Source: Rhytidiadelphus loreus
Lineage: Eukaryota; Streptophyta; Bryopsida; Hypnales; Hylocomiaceae
NCBI GenBank assembly: GCA_947034895.1
Contig: OX344762.1
Coordinates: forward strand, 33,584,760 to 33,648,759
DNA: 64,000 nucleotides
Reading direction: 5' to 3'
Part shown: positions 48,201 to 60,800 of the stretch, one piece after another
Numbering within the stretch: the stretch's first letter is position 1
Layout of the letters: each line of letters begins with the position of its first letter
Program-made: the position numbers and the translations under genes
The notes under the pieces: model-generated
Database searches by the model: none
What the model was told of the DNA's origin: nothing
The model's input: the letters and a program-made list of their open reading frames with translations, nothing else

Positions 48201-50424
48201 TTTATTAGTATCTAATGTACCTGTGACCACAACTGCAGCACTGCCCCATACTCCAACACCCTTGCTTTCAGTAGTGGAGCCTGTTGTACAAGAAGTAACT
48301 ACAATTGTTGACAAAGATCCAGGGTTAGGGAAGACTGTCAAGGAGATCCAACTTCGGTCCAGTTCTAGGAACAAAAAGAAGTTCACGGAAGACTCAAGCC
48401 AAAAGGTGAAGATTCCTGGAGCAGAAATGAAGAAAGCAAAAAGTCACGCCCCTAAAGACTTAGAAGGAACTGATGGGGCAACCAAGAAGAGTAGACTAAC
48501 AATAGGCAATGGGGTTGTGACGAGGGGTAAACGGTCTGCACCAGATGAAGAAAATTTGGTGCAGAAACAGAGGAAGGTTGATGACCTACAATAGATGTAG
48601 TGTAGCATTGCTTTGAGCTACCGTGGAGTGTCATGTGCTCCTATGGTTTTGTTCTGTTTTAACTTATTGTTAATGTGTTTTGTTAATGTCTATATCACTA
48701 GTTTAGGGGTTCTGATTTTTGTTGTTTGTGGAGTCTTGACCAGGACTCTCTGTACATAAATGAAGATTTGTCACGGGGCCTTGAATGCCATTCAGTTCCA
48801 CTACTGTGGTCTTCAAAAGAGGCCTCTCCACCTAGAGATTTTCAATATCTAATTAAAAGTATAGTTTCGAAAGCTGCTTTTGTAAATTCAAGTTTGGATC
48901 AAATTGGAGGTGGTTGTAGTGACTGCCAAGGTTGCTGTCTTTCTCTTCAGAAGTCATGCTCATGCCATTCCAAACTAAAGGAGTTTGCCTATTTGCCTGG
49001 AGGATTGCTGAAGCCAAAATATATTAAACAGGTAAATCCTAACGTTGTTTTTATTACAAGGTCATAGTTTAGCTTTAGTAATTTGTTATATGTGGGCCCT
49101 GCAATATATTCTGACATTGGTGTTGGCATGCTATGTAGGCCAATCAAAACAAGGTCTTGTTTTGTTGCAAGGGAGAGGGGTGTTACTCTGAGGATGAAAA
49201 AGTAGCAATGGATTTTGAGAATATGACATGTCCTGGACACCTTTCCCGTCTCTTTATTGAAGAATGTAATATTAAATGCAAGTGCCATGCTTTGTGTGGA
49301 AATCGTGTGGTTCAGCAAGGCATGCAATGCCAAGTTCAGGTGCATATTCTAACTTCTAACCTCTTGTCATTAAATCATGTTCAAGGATATTTGTGATCTT
49401 ATTTTAAAATTACTTTGGATTGTAGTTATTGAATTAGTATTAAATGTTACAACCAAGAATTGGATTAGGAGGAGAAGACTCTTGAAGTTCAGATTAGGCA
49501 ATTGCTGCATTTGATGCATGAGAATGGAAATAGAATTTTTTATACATTAAGAAAATCATTTATTTATTTATTTTGGAAGTGAAAAATCAATGCTTATCTT
49601 GTGCTTATCTTGTGGAAGATTGTTTTTTGTTCTGAATTTCCAATGGTCAATCTTTTTATGTAGGTTTTTCACACTGGGAATCGAGGCTGGGGTGTAAAGA
49701 CAATGGTAAATTTGGAAGCCGGGAGGTTCATATTTGAACTAGCAGGGGAGATACTAACAAATTCTGAAATGATGCAACGTAACAAGAAGTGGCATCAACA
49801 AATGGGATTCAAACAATCTTACTCCTTGCAGTTAGATGCAGATTGGCCATCGGAAAGCAAGGCTACAGATAACATTGCCTTGTGTATAGATACAACACTA
49901 TTTGGAAATGTTGCAAGGTTTATGAATCACAGGTAAGATATTTATTGCACTTTGATTCTTTGCTGCATAAATTTAGTTTCTTTTATAGTTTCATTGAAGT
50001 TAGTTTAATAAAACATTGGAATGTTCCATGCAGATGTGAAGATGCTAATGTAGTGGACATGCCAGTAAAAGTGAATGAAGGAGACAATCGATTTTACCAC
50101 GTTGCTTTTTTTGCAAAAAAAAAATCCTAGCTGGGGAGGAGTTGACATGGGTAAGTTTTTAACTTCTATTTTTTTTTCCTCCTTAAATCACATTTTCAAT
50201 TTCTGTGCAGGAAAAGAATGTACAAAACTAGAAGCACAGCAGCTACTACTTTTCAGTTTTGGTTTATATTTTAGATTATGTTTCAGTGTCATCTTTAGAT
50301 AAAGTTTTTTGTTCATTTACTTGCATTGCAGGATTATGGTGAGGACTTTAAAACAAGTTCTGGTGACCTACCTTCTTTTGAATGTTTTTGTGGAAGTAGA
50401 TATTGCCGTTTCAAATTAAGATAG
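45266..50424 (+). CDS. Nine-exon gene: RING-like/coiled-coil N-terminus joined to SUVR-like SET histone methyltransferase domain
   Basis: Exons by eye: 45266-45709, 45834-46680, 47381-47737, 47945-48576, 48744-49031, 49139-49339, 49664-49932, 50034-50150, 50332-50424. Junctions are GT-AG and phase-compatible except at one lesion; intact length would be 1082 residues. A coiled coil precedes a RING-like finger (C-x2-C-x13-C-x-H-x2-H-x2-C-x10-C-x4-C, residues ~330-375), then a Ser/Glu/Lys-rich linker. Residues ~780-1080 carry a Cys-rich pre-SET, SET (GNRGWGVKT, FMNHRCEDANVV, GEELTW|DYGED) and post-SET (CFCGSRYCR). The NHRCxDAN variant is characteristic of plant SUVR-type, mainly H3K9-directed, methyltransferases. 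In exon 8 a run of ten A (50115-50124) shifts the frame by one base; eleven A would give the expected AKKKILAGEELTW. This is a real inactivating deletion or a base-call error. The finger spacing matches that in the frame at 39823-42336. I see no N-terminal WIYLD domain, so this is not an ordinary SUVR4-type gene. Confidence 0.75.
46681..47380. other. Long AT-rich intron 2 with ATACTA/TAGTA words
   Basis: A 700 bp intron dense in short words such as AATACTAATAGTATTA, AAATACTATTAG and TCTAGTACTT. Similar words are dense in the ~580 bp intron of the convergent transposase gene (60377-60959) and after the SET gene stop (50430-50530). Confidence 0.35.
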
Positions 50425-52595
50425 AAGGCTTATAGATGATTTCAGCTGTACTAAATAATGTACATAATTAGGAACTATTGTACTAAATACTTTACATTGC
50501 ACATTAGACATATTGTCTTCATGTACTTTTACTTTAGGGGGTGATTTCAAGGAGCTTTGAACATTTTATTTCAAGCCCTAGTTTCTCTCAGATGATATCA
50601 TTTGATTTTGTGAAATTATTTCATTCCACACTTCTTGGTTCACTAGAATTTTTTATCTTTCAGCAGTTTACTTAATAATTCACCCTTGAAGAAATTGTGT
50701 AACTCATGAACCATTGTGCTCTTGTTTCTAAAATGTGTACACAAGAGAGAGATTATACTATGTGAAGATTTCAACTTTCATATAGTGATTTAATCTTAAA
50801 TTTTGTGGCAGGTTTGAGGAAGATTGAATGTGTTAGCGAATGCAATTAGCCCCCTGTGACCTGTGTTAATAGCAGCACTTGAATGGTTAGCAACATAGCC
50901 AATAATACCGGCATTGGAATGGATCACAGCAAGGCCCAAAAGAGGTAATTCACATTTTCCTTTGAGTCTATAGGAAATTTTCCACATATAGGCTCTACAT
51001 AGTGTACATCAATGCCTCTATTCTAGTTATGAGGACTATTTAATGATGGATGTGATAGACATTTCATTCATATTTAATGTTTTGTTAATGATGTATTTTT
51101 TCCATCATATGGTAGATGTGACAAATGTAATTGATAATATTTCAGCATATAATTGACAGGGTTTAGGGACCAGCCATTCAACACTACTTGAAAGAAGCTG
51201 CTATGATAACAGCTTCATCCACTTTAGTTGTCCAAAACTAGACTATTGAGACTTGACAGGTAATCATTTTTCTCTTTAGCCTTTACTTCATCTTCAAAAG
51301 TAGGTTCTGAACTATTCTTTCCTTAGGAATAACAAATCTTATTTGAAACAATTTAAATTTTGCTTAGTTTTTGATTTATTCAAGCTTGAAGGCTTTAGAC
51401 TATCACCTATTGTTGCACAAGAGAATCCAAGCACTAGTAGTCAACTTGTTTAGATTAAATTGATTGAGTCCTTCAAAAACTCTGAAATTCCTAAGGATCT
51501 AAGTCACAAAGCACTGTGGAATGTTTTTCTTGATTCAGGAAGGACAACATTTTAGAAAGCTTAGAATGTGCTCAACATTACCATCACAAGCTAATCAAAT
51601 TTGGAAGAAATCTAATGCTATTTCAATCAGTGGTCTTCGGTAGAAGGATTGGCAAAAGGATTGGCAGAAGGATTAGCAGAAGGTTACGTAGTCTTGGCAC
51701 TGGGAGGGTCCTCGTGTGTGTTCTTTCCTTCTGTCTAACATGTCCTCTTGTTTTATGGGGTTTTGTGGGGCTTTTGTTTTGTGTGTATCTGGCCTGTAGC
51801 TTAGAAGTTGTTGTTTTGGTTGTCTTAATGCAATGGGATTTTCCTTAGTTCCAAAAAAAAAGAACTTCCAAATTTATTTCTCAAAAAGAAAGTTTCTAGG
51901 TCTCAATGTCTTCTCTTAGTTATAGAATGGCCTGTTTACATGGCTTTAGAATGTACACAAAAATATCAATGACAGATTCTTACATTGTAATGCTATCTTC
52001 TTTTTATTTTATGCTTATTTGAATAGTCTATGATCCCTTTTGGTGGTTGTGCATGAAGAATGTGCTTTATGGATTGTTGCATACCAAAATGTTTACTATT
52101 GTTGGCCATGATCACTTCAGATTACAACTATTCTATTTCCATTACCTCAAGTTGACTACTATTTTTTAGAACAGTCCCTATTTTTGTGCTACTGATCCAG
52201 CAAAGAGAAGTTTATTTTGGGGTGGATATTTCCTTATTTAACTTGAACCTGAACCCTTCTAATAATTCCATGATCACTTTTTTTTTCTATGGGTTCATCT
52301 CCATTTGGATTGTTAATGCCACGGCCTCACTATATCAAGTATCTACCACACTCCATCTGTTCAAAAATTAAAAATTAAAATTAAAAAATTAAAAAATTAA
52401 AAAAAAAAACTGCCAACACAAAGGGTGGGGAAGCATCTTCAGGTTTATTGAATATTCAAGGGTACTATAGTTAGTATAAAAACAATAAGTACACCAGAAG
52501 AATCCGAGCTGCAGCATTAATAAAAGTGCACTTTTTAAATTTTATCTTATTGCTCTCCAACTTTAGTTACCCTTTCAATTCTATGCAGTTGGGTT
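50425..52595. other. Downstream region of the SET gene, mostly non-coding
   Basis: No gene was recognised. A segment at 51640-51870, ending in TTAATGCAATGGGATTTTCC...TTCC followed by an A-run, resembles the 3' tail of a LINE-type retrotransposon. A 5-7 base AAAATT simple repeat lies at 52362-52408. Confidence 0.3.
51640..51870 (+). mobile_element. Possible LINE-like 3' tail
   Basis: A T/G-rich segment with a frame rich in hydrophobic residues, ending in a short poly(A). Plant LINE 3' ends often look like this, but no reverse transcriptase coding sequence is present, so this is only a candidate truncated copy. Confidence 0.25.
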
Positions 52596-52605
52596 ACTAA
52601 AGTCT

Positions 52606-52850
52606 AGGATTTACATTAGGGTCTAGGGTTTAGATTAGGGTTCAGGGTTTAGATTAGGGTTCAGGGTTTAGATTAGGGTTCAGGGTTTACATTAGGGTCA
52701 GGGTTTAGATTAGGGTTCAGGGTTTAGATTAGAGTTCAGGGTTTAGATTAGGGTTTAGGGTTTTCAAGGTTTTAGGATCCAGGGTTTACATTAGGGTCTA
52801 GGGTTTAGATTAGGGTGTAAGGTTTTTAGGGTTTAGGGTCTAGGTTTAGG
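52606..52850. repeat. Interstitial telomere-derived minisatellite
   Basis: About a dozen ~19 bp units of 'GGTTTAGATTAGGGTTCAG' type, each containing the plant telomere word TTTAGGG or a variant, grading into plain TTTAGGG-like units near 52750-52850. Confidence 0.85.
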
Positions 52851-53740
52851 AATTTTGCATGGGTTCTAGGCTTTACTGTTCCAACTTGTAGTTCTATAAA
52901 CAAAAATTACAATTTAGTCATGTTCATTGTAATTACAAGATTGACTTTAATAAGAATTCTAATGTACATTATGAATTTTGTAGACATCAAGGTTAAGGAT
53001 ACATTAGGAAAAAATATTGTAAAATATCTAGTGTAAAATGGAATGGGTTAGTTTTAGAATTTTAATTATAGGATTTACATATAGAATATTTAATTATAGG
53101 GTGTTGATTTTAATCATTTACTTATAAGGCATTTATTATTTTATGGCCACTGTAATTATAGAATGATTAATTCAAAACTCAAAAGACTAGAAAGTAAACT
53201 TGAAAATGAACTTTGAGTTAAACAACTCTAAGTGCAAAATGAAGATATAGATGAAGTATAAATTTATACTTATAACCATTTAAATATAAGTATAACTTTA
53301 ACTTTAGTAAATAATTTTAGACACAAATAATTATAGAAAGTAAAAGTAAAACATTTTCTATTATATAAGAACAAATTTGGAATAATAAAATATATTATTG
53401 AGATAACAAATACATAAATTATTTTTGCTTGCTTTTTTATAGTTCATCTTTTGTTTGTTTTTTATATTTCTTTTTAACTCTAAAACTCTTGCTATTTTTG
53501 CTATTATTTGTTTTAGATTATCTCCTTGAAGTTAGTTCTCTAACTCAAAATCATCTTCATTTAATGGAGTATTTTTATAGCATATTTGTCATTGGAATTT
53601 TCCTTATTGGGATTATAGGTATAGGATCATTTCTTATAGGAGTATTGAAATTTCATAATCCCTTAAAAAGGTAATCAATATTCCTACGTATTTTATTTAA
53701 TTTTCAAATATTAGAGAAAGTCACTTATTTAATTTGTTTT
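52851..53740. other. AT-rich spacer
   Basis: Strongly AT-rich with TTATAGG and TAATTATAG words. A hydrophobic 81-residue plus-strand frame at 53429-53674 could encode two membrane segments, but it lies in T-rich DNA and is probably chance. Confidence 0.3.
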
Positions 53741-54085
53741 CTATTTGGTAAAGGTAGAAAGAAGGTAATTGGCCTCTATTCTTCCTTTACTATTAAATTT
53801 ATTTTTCTTTCTATTTAGTAAAGGTAGAAAGAAGGTAATTGGCTTCCATTCTTCCTTTACTATTAAATTTATTTTTCTTTCTATTTGGTAAAGGTAGAAA
53901 GAAGGTAATTGGCCTCCATTCTTCCTTTACTATTAAATTTATTTGTCTTTCTATTTGGTAAAGGTAGAAAGAAGGTAATTGGCCTCCATTCTTCCTTTAC
54001 TATTAAATTTATTTTTCTTTCTATTTGGTAAAGGTAGAAAGAAGGTAATTAGCCTCCATTCTTCCTTTACTATTAAATTTGTTTA
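53741..54085. repeat. 70 bp tandem repeat, five near-identical units
   Basis: Units begin with CTATTTGGTAAAGGTAGAAA at 53741, 53811, 53881, 53951 and 54021, with one or two changes each. Each unit holds GTAAAGGTAGAAAGAAGG and its near complement CTTCCTTTAC, so each can fold on itself. It directly precedes the dioxygenase-like gene. Confidence 0.92.
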
Positions 54086-54104
54086 ATATACCAAATGTGT
54101 ATTT

Positions 54105-55540
54105 ATCTACTTAGATTTTTTTATTTGGTGGAAATTGTAATAGGAATTGTCTAAGACAAAGAAAGCAAATTGTGTCTTCAAAGGCTTGCAAGACAAACAA
54201 GCGGATGAAAGAAATTGAATCCATTAGACTAGAAATTCCAGGTATATTTTTGAATTTTATTGTTATTGGTTTATATTAATTATATTTTTTTATTAATCTC
54301 ATTTATAATTGTTCCTTTCTTTCTTACTTCTCCTGTCTTTGTCTTTTGTTTTGAATTCCTTTAATAATTTAGTATAGTTCACTTTTGTTATTTAAGAAAT
54401 ATATCCTAATAGATAAAGTAATGGAATGCAAGTGCATATGTTATTCAAAGAAAGAGATGCAACCTAAACTTAAAAGGATTGTCTTTAGATGTTGTTCCAG
54501 ATGATTATTTGTGCATTCATCATGGTCTAGTTGTGGTTCAAGATAAAATATCAAAAGATATTGTTCTTGTAGTTCAATTTACACCATTTGAATAAATGTC
54601 ACAAGAACAATATGAAGAATATAATAAACTTACCACCACACTTATAAACCTTAAAAGTGGTGCTAGTTTTGTTAAGAGCAATGGAGCACAAAGGAGAGGA
54701 GAAATGTATGCCCTTGGATGGAGAGCAGGTATGTCTTTTTTCAGCTATTACTTGTGATTCTTTTGTAAATGACTTTAATTTCTTTTTGAATTTTCACTCA
54801 TTCAATTTTTAAACTCTATTATTTTAATTTAATATTAATTAAGTACTCTCTACTATTAATTAGGTACTGATAAGAACTTAAGTTTGGGGCGATATGTTCC
54901 AAATGAGAAAGTACAACGTAATGCTTTAAGCTTAGAGAAATGGAAGGATGATCAAGATAGAGTATCATGGATTTCTTGCCTTTATAGTAAAAAATTCAAT
55001 ACTTTGGCCCTAATTCTATTCAAGCAAATAAAAGCGGAAGTAGCGGATGTACAAGTTCCAAGTTTATCCCAAACAGAATTCACGATTGCACATAACAAAG
55101 AAGATGGATTTTGTAGTAATTTTATATACACCATTAAAATTTTTTGCAACAAATTTCATCAAGATAAGGATTATAATTCCTATACATTCGGTATTTGGGC
55201 TCCTGTCAATTGTGAAAGCGGTGAGCTAGTATCTAAACAAAAAGGCTTTAGAAGTAAAGGAGGAGAATTTTTGTTTGGTAGCTATAAAGTCTATGTTGAC
55301 TTTGATGCTTGTGATGGAATAGTAGAAATCATTTGGCGTGGTAGGACAGATTTTCACAGTACTATTCCTTCTACAACTATCCCTCCATATACACGGATTG
55401 GAACATCTGTGCAAGTCAATGAGGGTTTGGTTCAACGGATTAAGAAACTAGCAGCAATGGAGAAAAAGGGTGAAAATATAACAAATAGAATACGTGGTGT
55501 AAACAAAATCCTAACTTCAAAATCCAAAATTAAAAAATAG
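54105..55540 (+). pseudogene. TET/JBP-like 2OG-Fe(II) dioxygenase gene
   Basis: Three coding segments: about 54105-54241 (basic, Lys/Arg/Asn-rich), about 54480-54728 and 54864-55540; the last junction is GT-AG and in phase. The last exon shows the core: a CNKFHQDKDYNSYTFGIW block gives HxD iron ligands (His 55157, Asp 55163). GELVSKQKGF and GGEFLF precede a VDFDACDGIVEIIWRG stretch, then FHSTIP (third ligand, His 55355) and YTRIGTSVQ (Arg 55394 for 2-oxoglutarate). From memory, this order matches the Tet-like 2OG-Fe(II) oxygenase domain known from transposon-linked fungal proteins, enzymes of the family that oxidises 5-methylcytosine. One in-frame TAA near 54592 (from a possible CAA) interrupts exon 2. 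The 5' end and start codon are not defined. It could still act if translation begins downstream, but probably this copy is dead. Confidence 0.7.
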
Positions 55541-57878
55541 GGTCCTAATTGCAACCCTTTTGGATTTTCATGTTAATATTTTGGGCATATGCTAATAACA
55601 TCACCCAATGTCCAATTGGTAGTTATTAAATTTTCCAAATCATATTAGTATATGCAATTTTAATTTCAATTGTTACTTTAATAAAGTGCATTTCTCTATC
55701 TTTGCATTTGTTGTTAATTGTAATTTTTCCTTCTTGTTAAAAATTGAGTTGAAAGTTTTATTTTAAGAAGTACTTTCAACATACTTAATTTTCTCATTCC
55801 AAAATTTTCTTAAGTATAAGTATGTTTGAGATTGAAGTGGAATCTAAACAAGTAATTTTACAATAAAATCCTTTGATTGAGTGATTGACTAATAAATAAG
55901 ATTGTTCCTAACCTTAAACATAATACATCTAAAGAATTATGTATTTTAATTTTTTTAATATGAAAATTTCTAATTATGTCCTATGTCTTTTAGATTTTTT
56001 TAGATTTTTTTCCTTACTTTTTCTTTCTATGTTTTTCCCTCCCCATTGTTTTCTTTTCTTTGTTATTGTTTATATTATTTTATTACATTATTTACATTAG
56101 TTATTTAGTTATTTAGTCATTAATTTTGTTGTTTACATTTTTTTTGTGTGGGGGGGGGGGGGGTTGGAATCTATGTTTTGAGATTAGTTGGGACTTGAAC
56201 TGGAATTAACTTGAATCCGGTATTACAACTGAGAGGTTGAAGCATCAATCCTATATACTCTGTATTAAGTAGGCCACTCAATGATTATCCTTTTTTTGTC
56301 AGAATCTTTAGTTCCCACATAATCCAAGTTTATAGTTTGTAGCTTGATGCCCGTCCTGATGCCCCTCCCCCGGCCCGCAGTCCCCTGGAGTCTTGGTCCC
56401 AATCTGCGCCTAGATTCATTTCCAAACGCTGATTTCTCCCAGAAATCAACAGTGCTAGCCCAAAAGTCTTCGCTTCAAAGGCATGCAAGCAAGGACCCCT
56501 TGTTTTATGTGGATATGTTTACCTTTTTTTGGCCTTTTCCAATAAAGACCCAAGCATCTGTAAACTTTATGCTTTTGTACTGACAGTTCTAACAGGTAGA
56601 AAGTGGATCCATTTATATTTTTAGTTCTCATAAATAATGCTACAACATGAAACTGCTCCTCCTATCACCTTCGAGAAGTGCAACCAATTGCCGGCGCTCA
56701 TGGAAATATGGATCATTGTATCTCTTGCCCTCAAAGTTTCTCTCGCGAAGCATGAACCAGGCATGATTTTGCTTTGAAATTAGCTCAGATGCAAATGCAA
56801 GGAACTGCGCAGCGAAAAAGGCATCCAAGATTTGCAACTACAAAAAACAAAAAATTGTGTCGGCCTTTGAACATACTTCGGGCTTGTTTTTGGCAGAAGA
56901 AGGGTATTGCGTTGCCGCAGCAGCACTCCAACAAGGAAGTGGACGGAATGTTTTGTAGTTGACTGGGAAATTCTCTTGTTTGCGTGTGCCGAAGGGGAAC
57001 CTGGTGGATCTCTTGACAGAGGGTCTTGCATGGCCATTCAGTAGAGCAAATAATGACCTTGGGTGGGTGTAGACACCATTTTGTTGTAGGAAGACCATTT
57101 GGTTTGGATCTGTTGTCAAAGTATTTTGCCTCTTTTTTTTCTTCTTTTCTGGCTAGCCATGTTCTCTCACGCTGGATGCACTCCATTTATTTTTTGTTCG
57201 GTTGACGTTGATGTACAATATGATTTTGTTGCGTTCTTTGCATTACGTTCTTTGCATGGCATGTTTTTGTCCTGCTTAAACCGCTTGGTTTTCTTGACTA
57301 ATCTGATTTTGCGTTTTTAATTCAAAACTACTCCTACAATGGATTACTAGTTACAATAATCTGTCATTTGTTCCTACCCTGTGAATCAATCCACCTTAAT
57401 TGATGACAAGCAACAAAAATTCGAATGAAAAATTCAAAAAAAGAAATGCTTCTAATTTAGAGACTTGAAGATTCCAATGCCTGTCTGTGAAGGCAATGAA
57501 ATTCCTTAACGTTTGCCTATTAGCCTCTATGATTGCAGGCTAGACATCTAGCTTTGTGAACACATACAAAAACTTCATACTCCAAAGTTTCCAAAAAGCA
57601 AAAGACAAAGACCAGCATATGTAATGAGGACAATGAAAATAAAGGGGCGAAGAAAACATGCTTTACGCAAGCTTAATGAAAGTGGTACAAGTAAATAAAT
57701 AGTAATATGCAGGGACTAACCAAATCTAAACTACAGAAGCATTACATATGATTATGGAAATCCAAACTTGAACAACTGAAGCCACATGTATGATAATGAA
57801 AAGCCTAAATTCCACACAGTCAAGCTAGAAATGGTAATGAAAATCACCACTAAACTAGTACAGTAATTAAAATCACCT
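55541..57878. other. Non-coding DNA between dioxygenase-like and transposase-like genes
   Basis: AT-rich to about 56140, then a G13 run at 56151-56163. GC-richer patches follow at 56344-56600 and 56650-57190. The 3' flanks of the two convergent genes meet here. Only the weak minus-strand frame at 56640-56837 looks coding. Confidence 0.3.
56640..56837 (-). other. Possible exon of an unrecognised gene
   Basis: A 65-residue minus-strand frame with good coding texture (LDAFFAAQFLAFASELISKQ, then Arg/Glu/Tyr-rich). A possible upstream segment continues to about 57186 in another frame. No family is recognised and no start codon or splice sites are convincing. Confidence 0.2.
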
Positions 57879-60800
57879 TCAGGCATCATTTTGTGCCAAC
57901 CACTCCCTCAGCGATTGGTGTATGACTTCAATTACTTCAGAAGAAATCTTGTAAACTGGTTCTCCTGCCTTTACTCGGTAGGAAGCTTGCTTCATGGTGA
58001 ATTTGCAGGCACGAACTAGATGTGCAGCCACGTGAGCAGTGACTGACTTGTCCAAATACTTGTATGTATCCTCTCCACGGCCAAACTTCTGGTAATACGT
58101 CCCTTCGATGACATATTCACCTGCCTCAAATTCACCACCCCATGGACATTGAAGCGGACTTGTTAGTTGGTACTTTCGCCTCTGGCATTGGAGAATGTAA
58201 AACTCCACATCATCATTGTTGTCAACCTCAGCAGGGACTACAAAATTGTCTCCTACATCAAGAAGGTCACCTAGTTCCCCATCAACACCTTCAGATGCTG
58301 CATATCAACAACATCCACCACAATCAAAATAATTGTGTAGTCACAATTTTAGGATGAGTTTATACATAACCTACTAGTTGACATACAATGAATCAATGGT
58401 ATTTGATGAAGCTGAAGAATTATATAGCATAGAAATTGAATCACACTTGTGAATTCGAACTCATCAGGTTCTTCAGGATCTTCAGGTGCAGCATTGGTAG
58501 TTTTGGGTTGCATCTTTTGAACACGCCAAGCTTGTACGTGAGCCTTTTGCTCACAATTTTCCCAATCCTTCTCTACACAAGAAAGACAAAAACAAGAGAG
58601 CTTCCTCACCAACAAACGAGTATTGTCAGAAGCTGAATTTCCCATCACTGAGTGTAATGAACGAGAACCCGGTAGGGTATTGCATGCAAATGTGCACCTC
58701 CTATCAACATCGAACTCTCCAATGTGCCAGAATGTGCGTGCAACGTTAGTAGTAGTAGAGCACACGTATGAACTATGGGGCCTAGTAGAAAATCCTTCTT
58801 GTAAGAAATCAATACATTGAGACGCACACTGCAAAGGGCGCTCAGGGTTCCGGATTTGTTCTTGTCGAAGTGCACGCTTTACAACAGCCCCTGCACCATC
58901 CCACTCCCCTTCATCCATTGCCAAAATTGTATATAGGTTGATGTTAGTCTTGAACCACAACAAATTACACCATGAAGCAAACATACTAGTGAAGAAAAAA
59001 TAAAACATATCAAAATATAAATGGAATTTACATACCTTTCCCGTGACCAGAGGCGAAAAAATTCCACATCATGGTGCAACCACCTGTTAGAGTAGGATAC
59101 CGAGCTACAAAATAGAGAGTTGTAGCCCCCTTGAATTGTCCAGCACATCCATCACTAAACACCCAATGCTCAGATGGCCTATTGTCATTATTCAAAACCC
59201 AATCCCAATGTAGAAGCAGACAATGTTGAACAAACAAAGAATCATGCTTCTTGTCATCAGAGAGATAGTAATGGGTATGCTTTTGAATCACAAGTTCACC
59301 TTCACTGGATCGCACTTTCCTCAGGGTGATGTGAACAAGCAAAGTCATAGTTTGAGACATGTAGTACATGGATTGTACCTCGTTTTGAATCTGGAAGCTG
59401 TAGTTTTCAGCGAAGTCAATGTGCGAAATGAGCACACCTTCTGGAACATTGGCCATCATGTCTTTGCACTGTTGGTCTTGCCAATTTGCAATAAAGTTGT
59501 GCTTAATAAAAGCAGCAACTTTGGGCTTTAAGTATGCAATGAACTCTCCTGGGCTGGTTTCCTTGAAAACTTCGTCAAGCCTCTTTTTTTCCTTTCCGGT
59601 ATCTGACTGAGTACCAAGTGAGATGTACTCGAAACATTTCCAACGTACCTTCAAAAAATGTATCACAACAATATAGAAGTGAATGAATATGGTTTATAAA
59701 TGTATCAAAATTAAAAAAAATTAAAATCAAGCTTCCTCATGAAAATGGCAAAACAATGTTCACTCTAAACCTTCAACACACCTTGCAATCCATAGACACA
59801 CAAAGCTCACACCACACAGAAATGAATGAACATGCCTTCAAAGTGAAACTAAATTAGAATAAAAAATCATCAGGCTTTATCATTGAAATGAGAAATTAAT
59901 TGCAAGACAATGTTCATCCTAAACCTTCATCTTACCTTGTATTCCCCAGAGGTACAGAGCTCATGAGGACAGAGTTGAAGCTTTTGAACACCACAGTTAG
60001 TGCATGTTCCCATAACACACTCTAGCCGATGCCATTGATCAAGTTCCCCTTTGGGACACACACAATCTATCCATAGCAAAGTAATCCGCTTGTAGCACTT
60101 GGAATGAGCGCCACACATTGGTTGCACTTGTTCTTCTCCTGACTCTGAACAAAGTGGGCAAGAACAAGAACACTGCAGGTATACATGCAGTCCTCGCACC
60201 ACATCTCTCATGGCATTCAATCCAACTCTCATTAGGTCCATTTCAACATGGTAAATGCAACAACATACATTGCGTTCCTGTAGTGGCCGGATGTACCATG
60301 GCTTCATCCTCTCAAAAGTTCGTTGGGCAATTTTGCACTTTGGGTGGGCCTCCCTGAATTCCAAGAAGAATGCAGTCTAATTGAACATGCAAAAACAATA
60401 AAGTATTAATGTAATTGTTTGAAAGCAGTTCAGTAGTCCAAGTACAAAGTGTACAGAAGAGACTAAAAAAAATACACATATTACTCCTTAGACCACACAA
60501 AGTACTTTTTCTGAATCTAGAAGTGATTTTGAAAGTCATGATAGTATATCTAGTATTAAGAATGGCCTCAAATAATACTGTGAATATTCTTTGTATTCAT
60601 TTAAAGTATACTAGATACATCTACAAATACAGCATGGTACACACATATAATACAACAAAGTACTACAAATATTTCGTAGTACACACATATAGTATTCTAA
60701 AGCACTTAAAAACTACATTTCCTATACTTCAGTGAATGAATTACGTGATGTACTCTACTTCTGTATGTAATGTACCCACTTTAAGTATGCAATGTCCACA

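Noticed and set aside
53429..53674. 81-residue hydrophobic frame as a membrane protein
   Set aside because: T-rich DNA produces Phe/Leu-rich frames by chance, and no start context, homology or neighbouring exon supports it.
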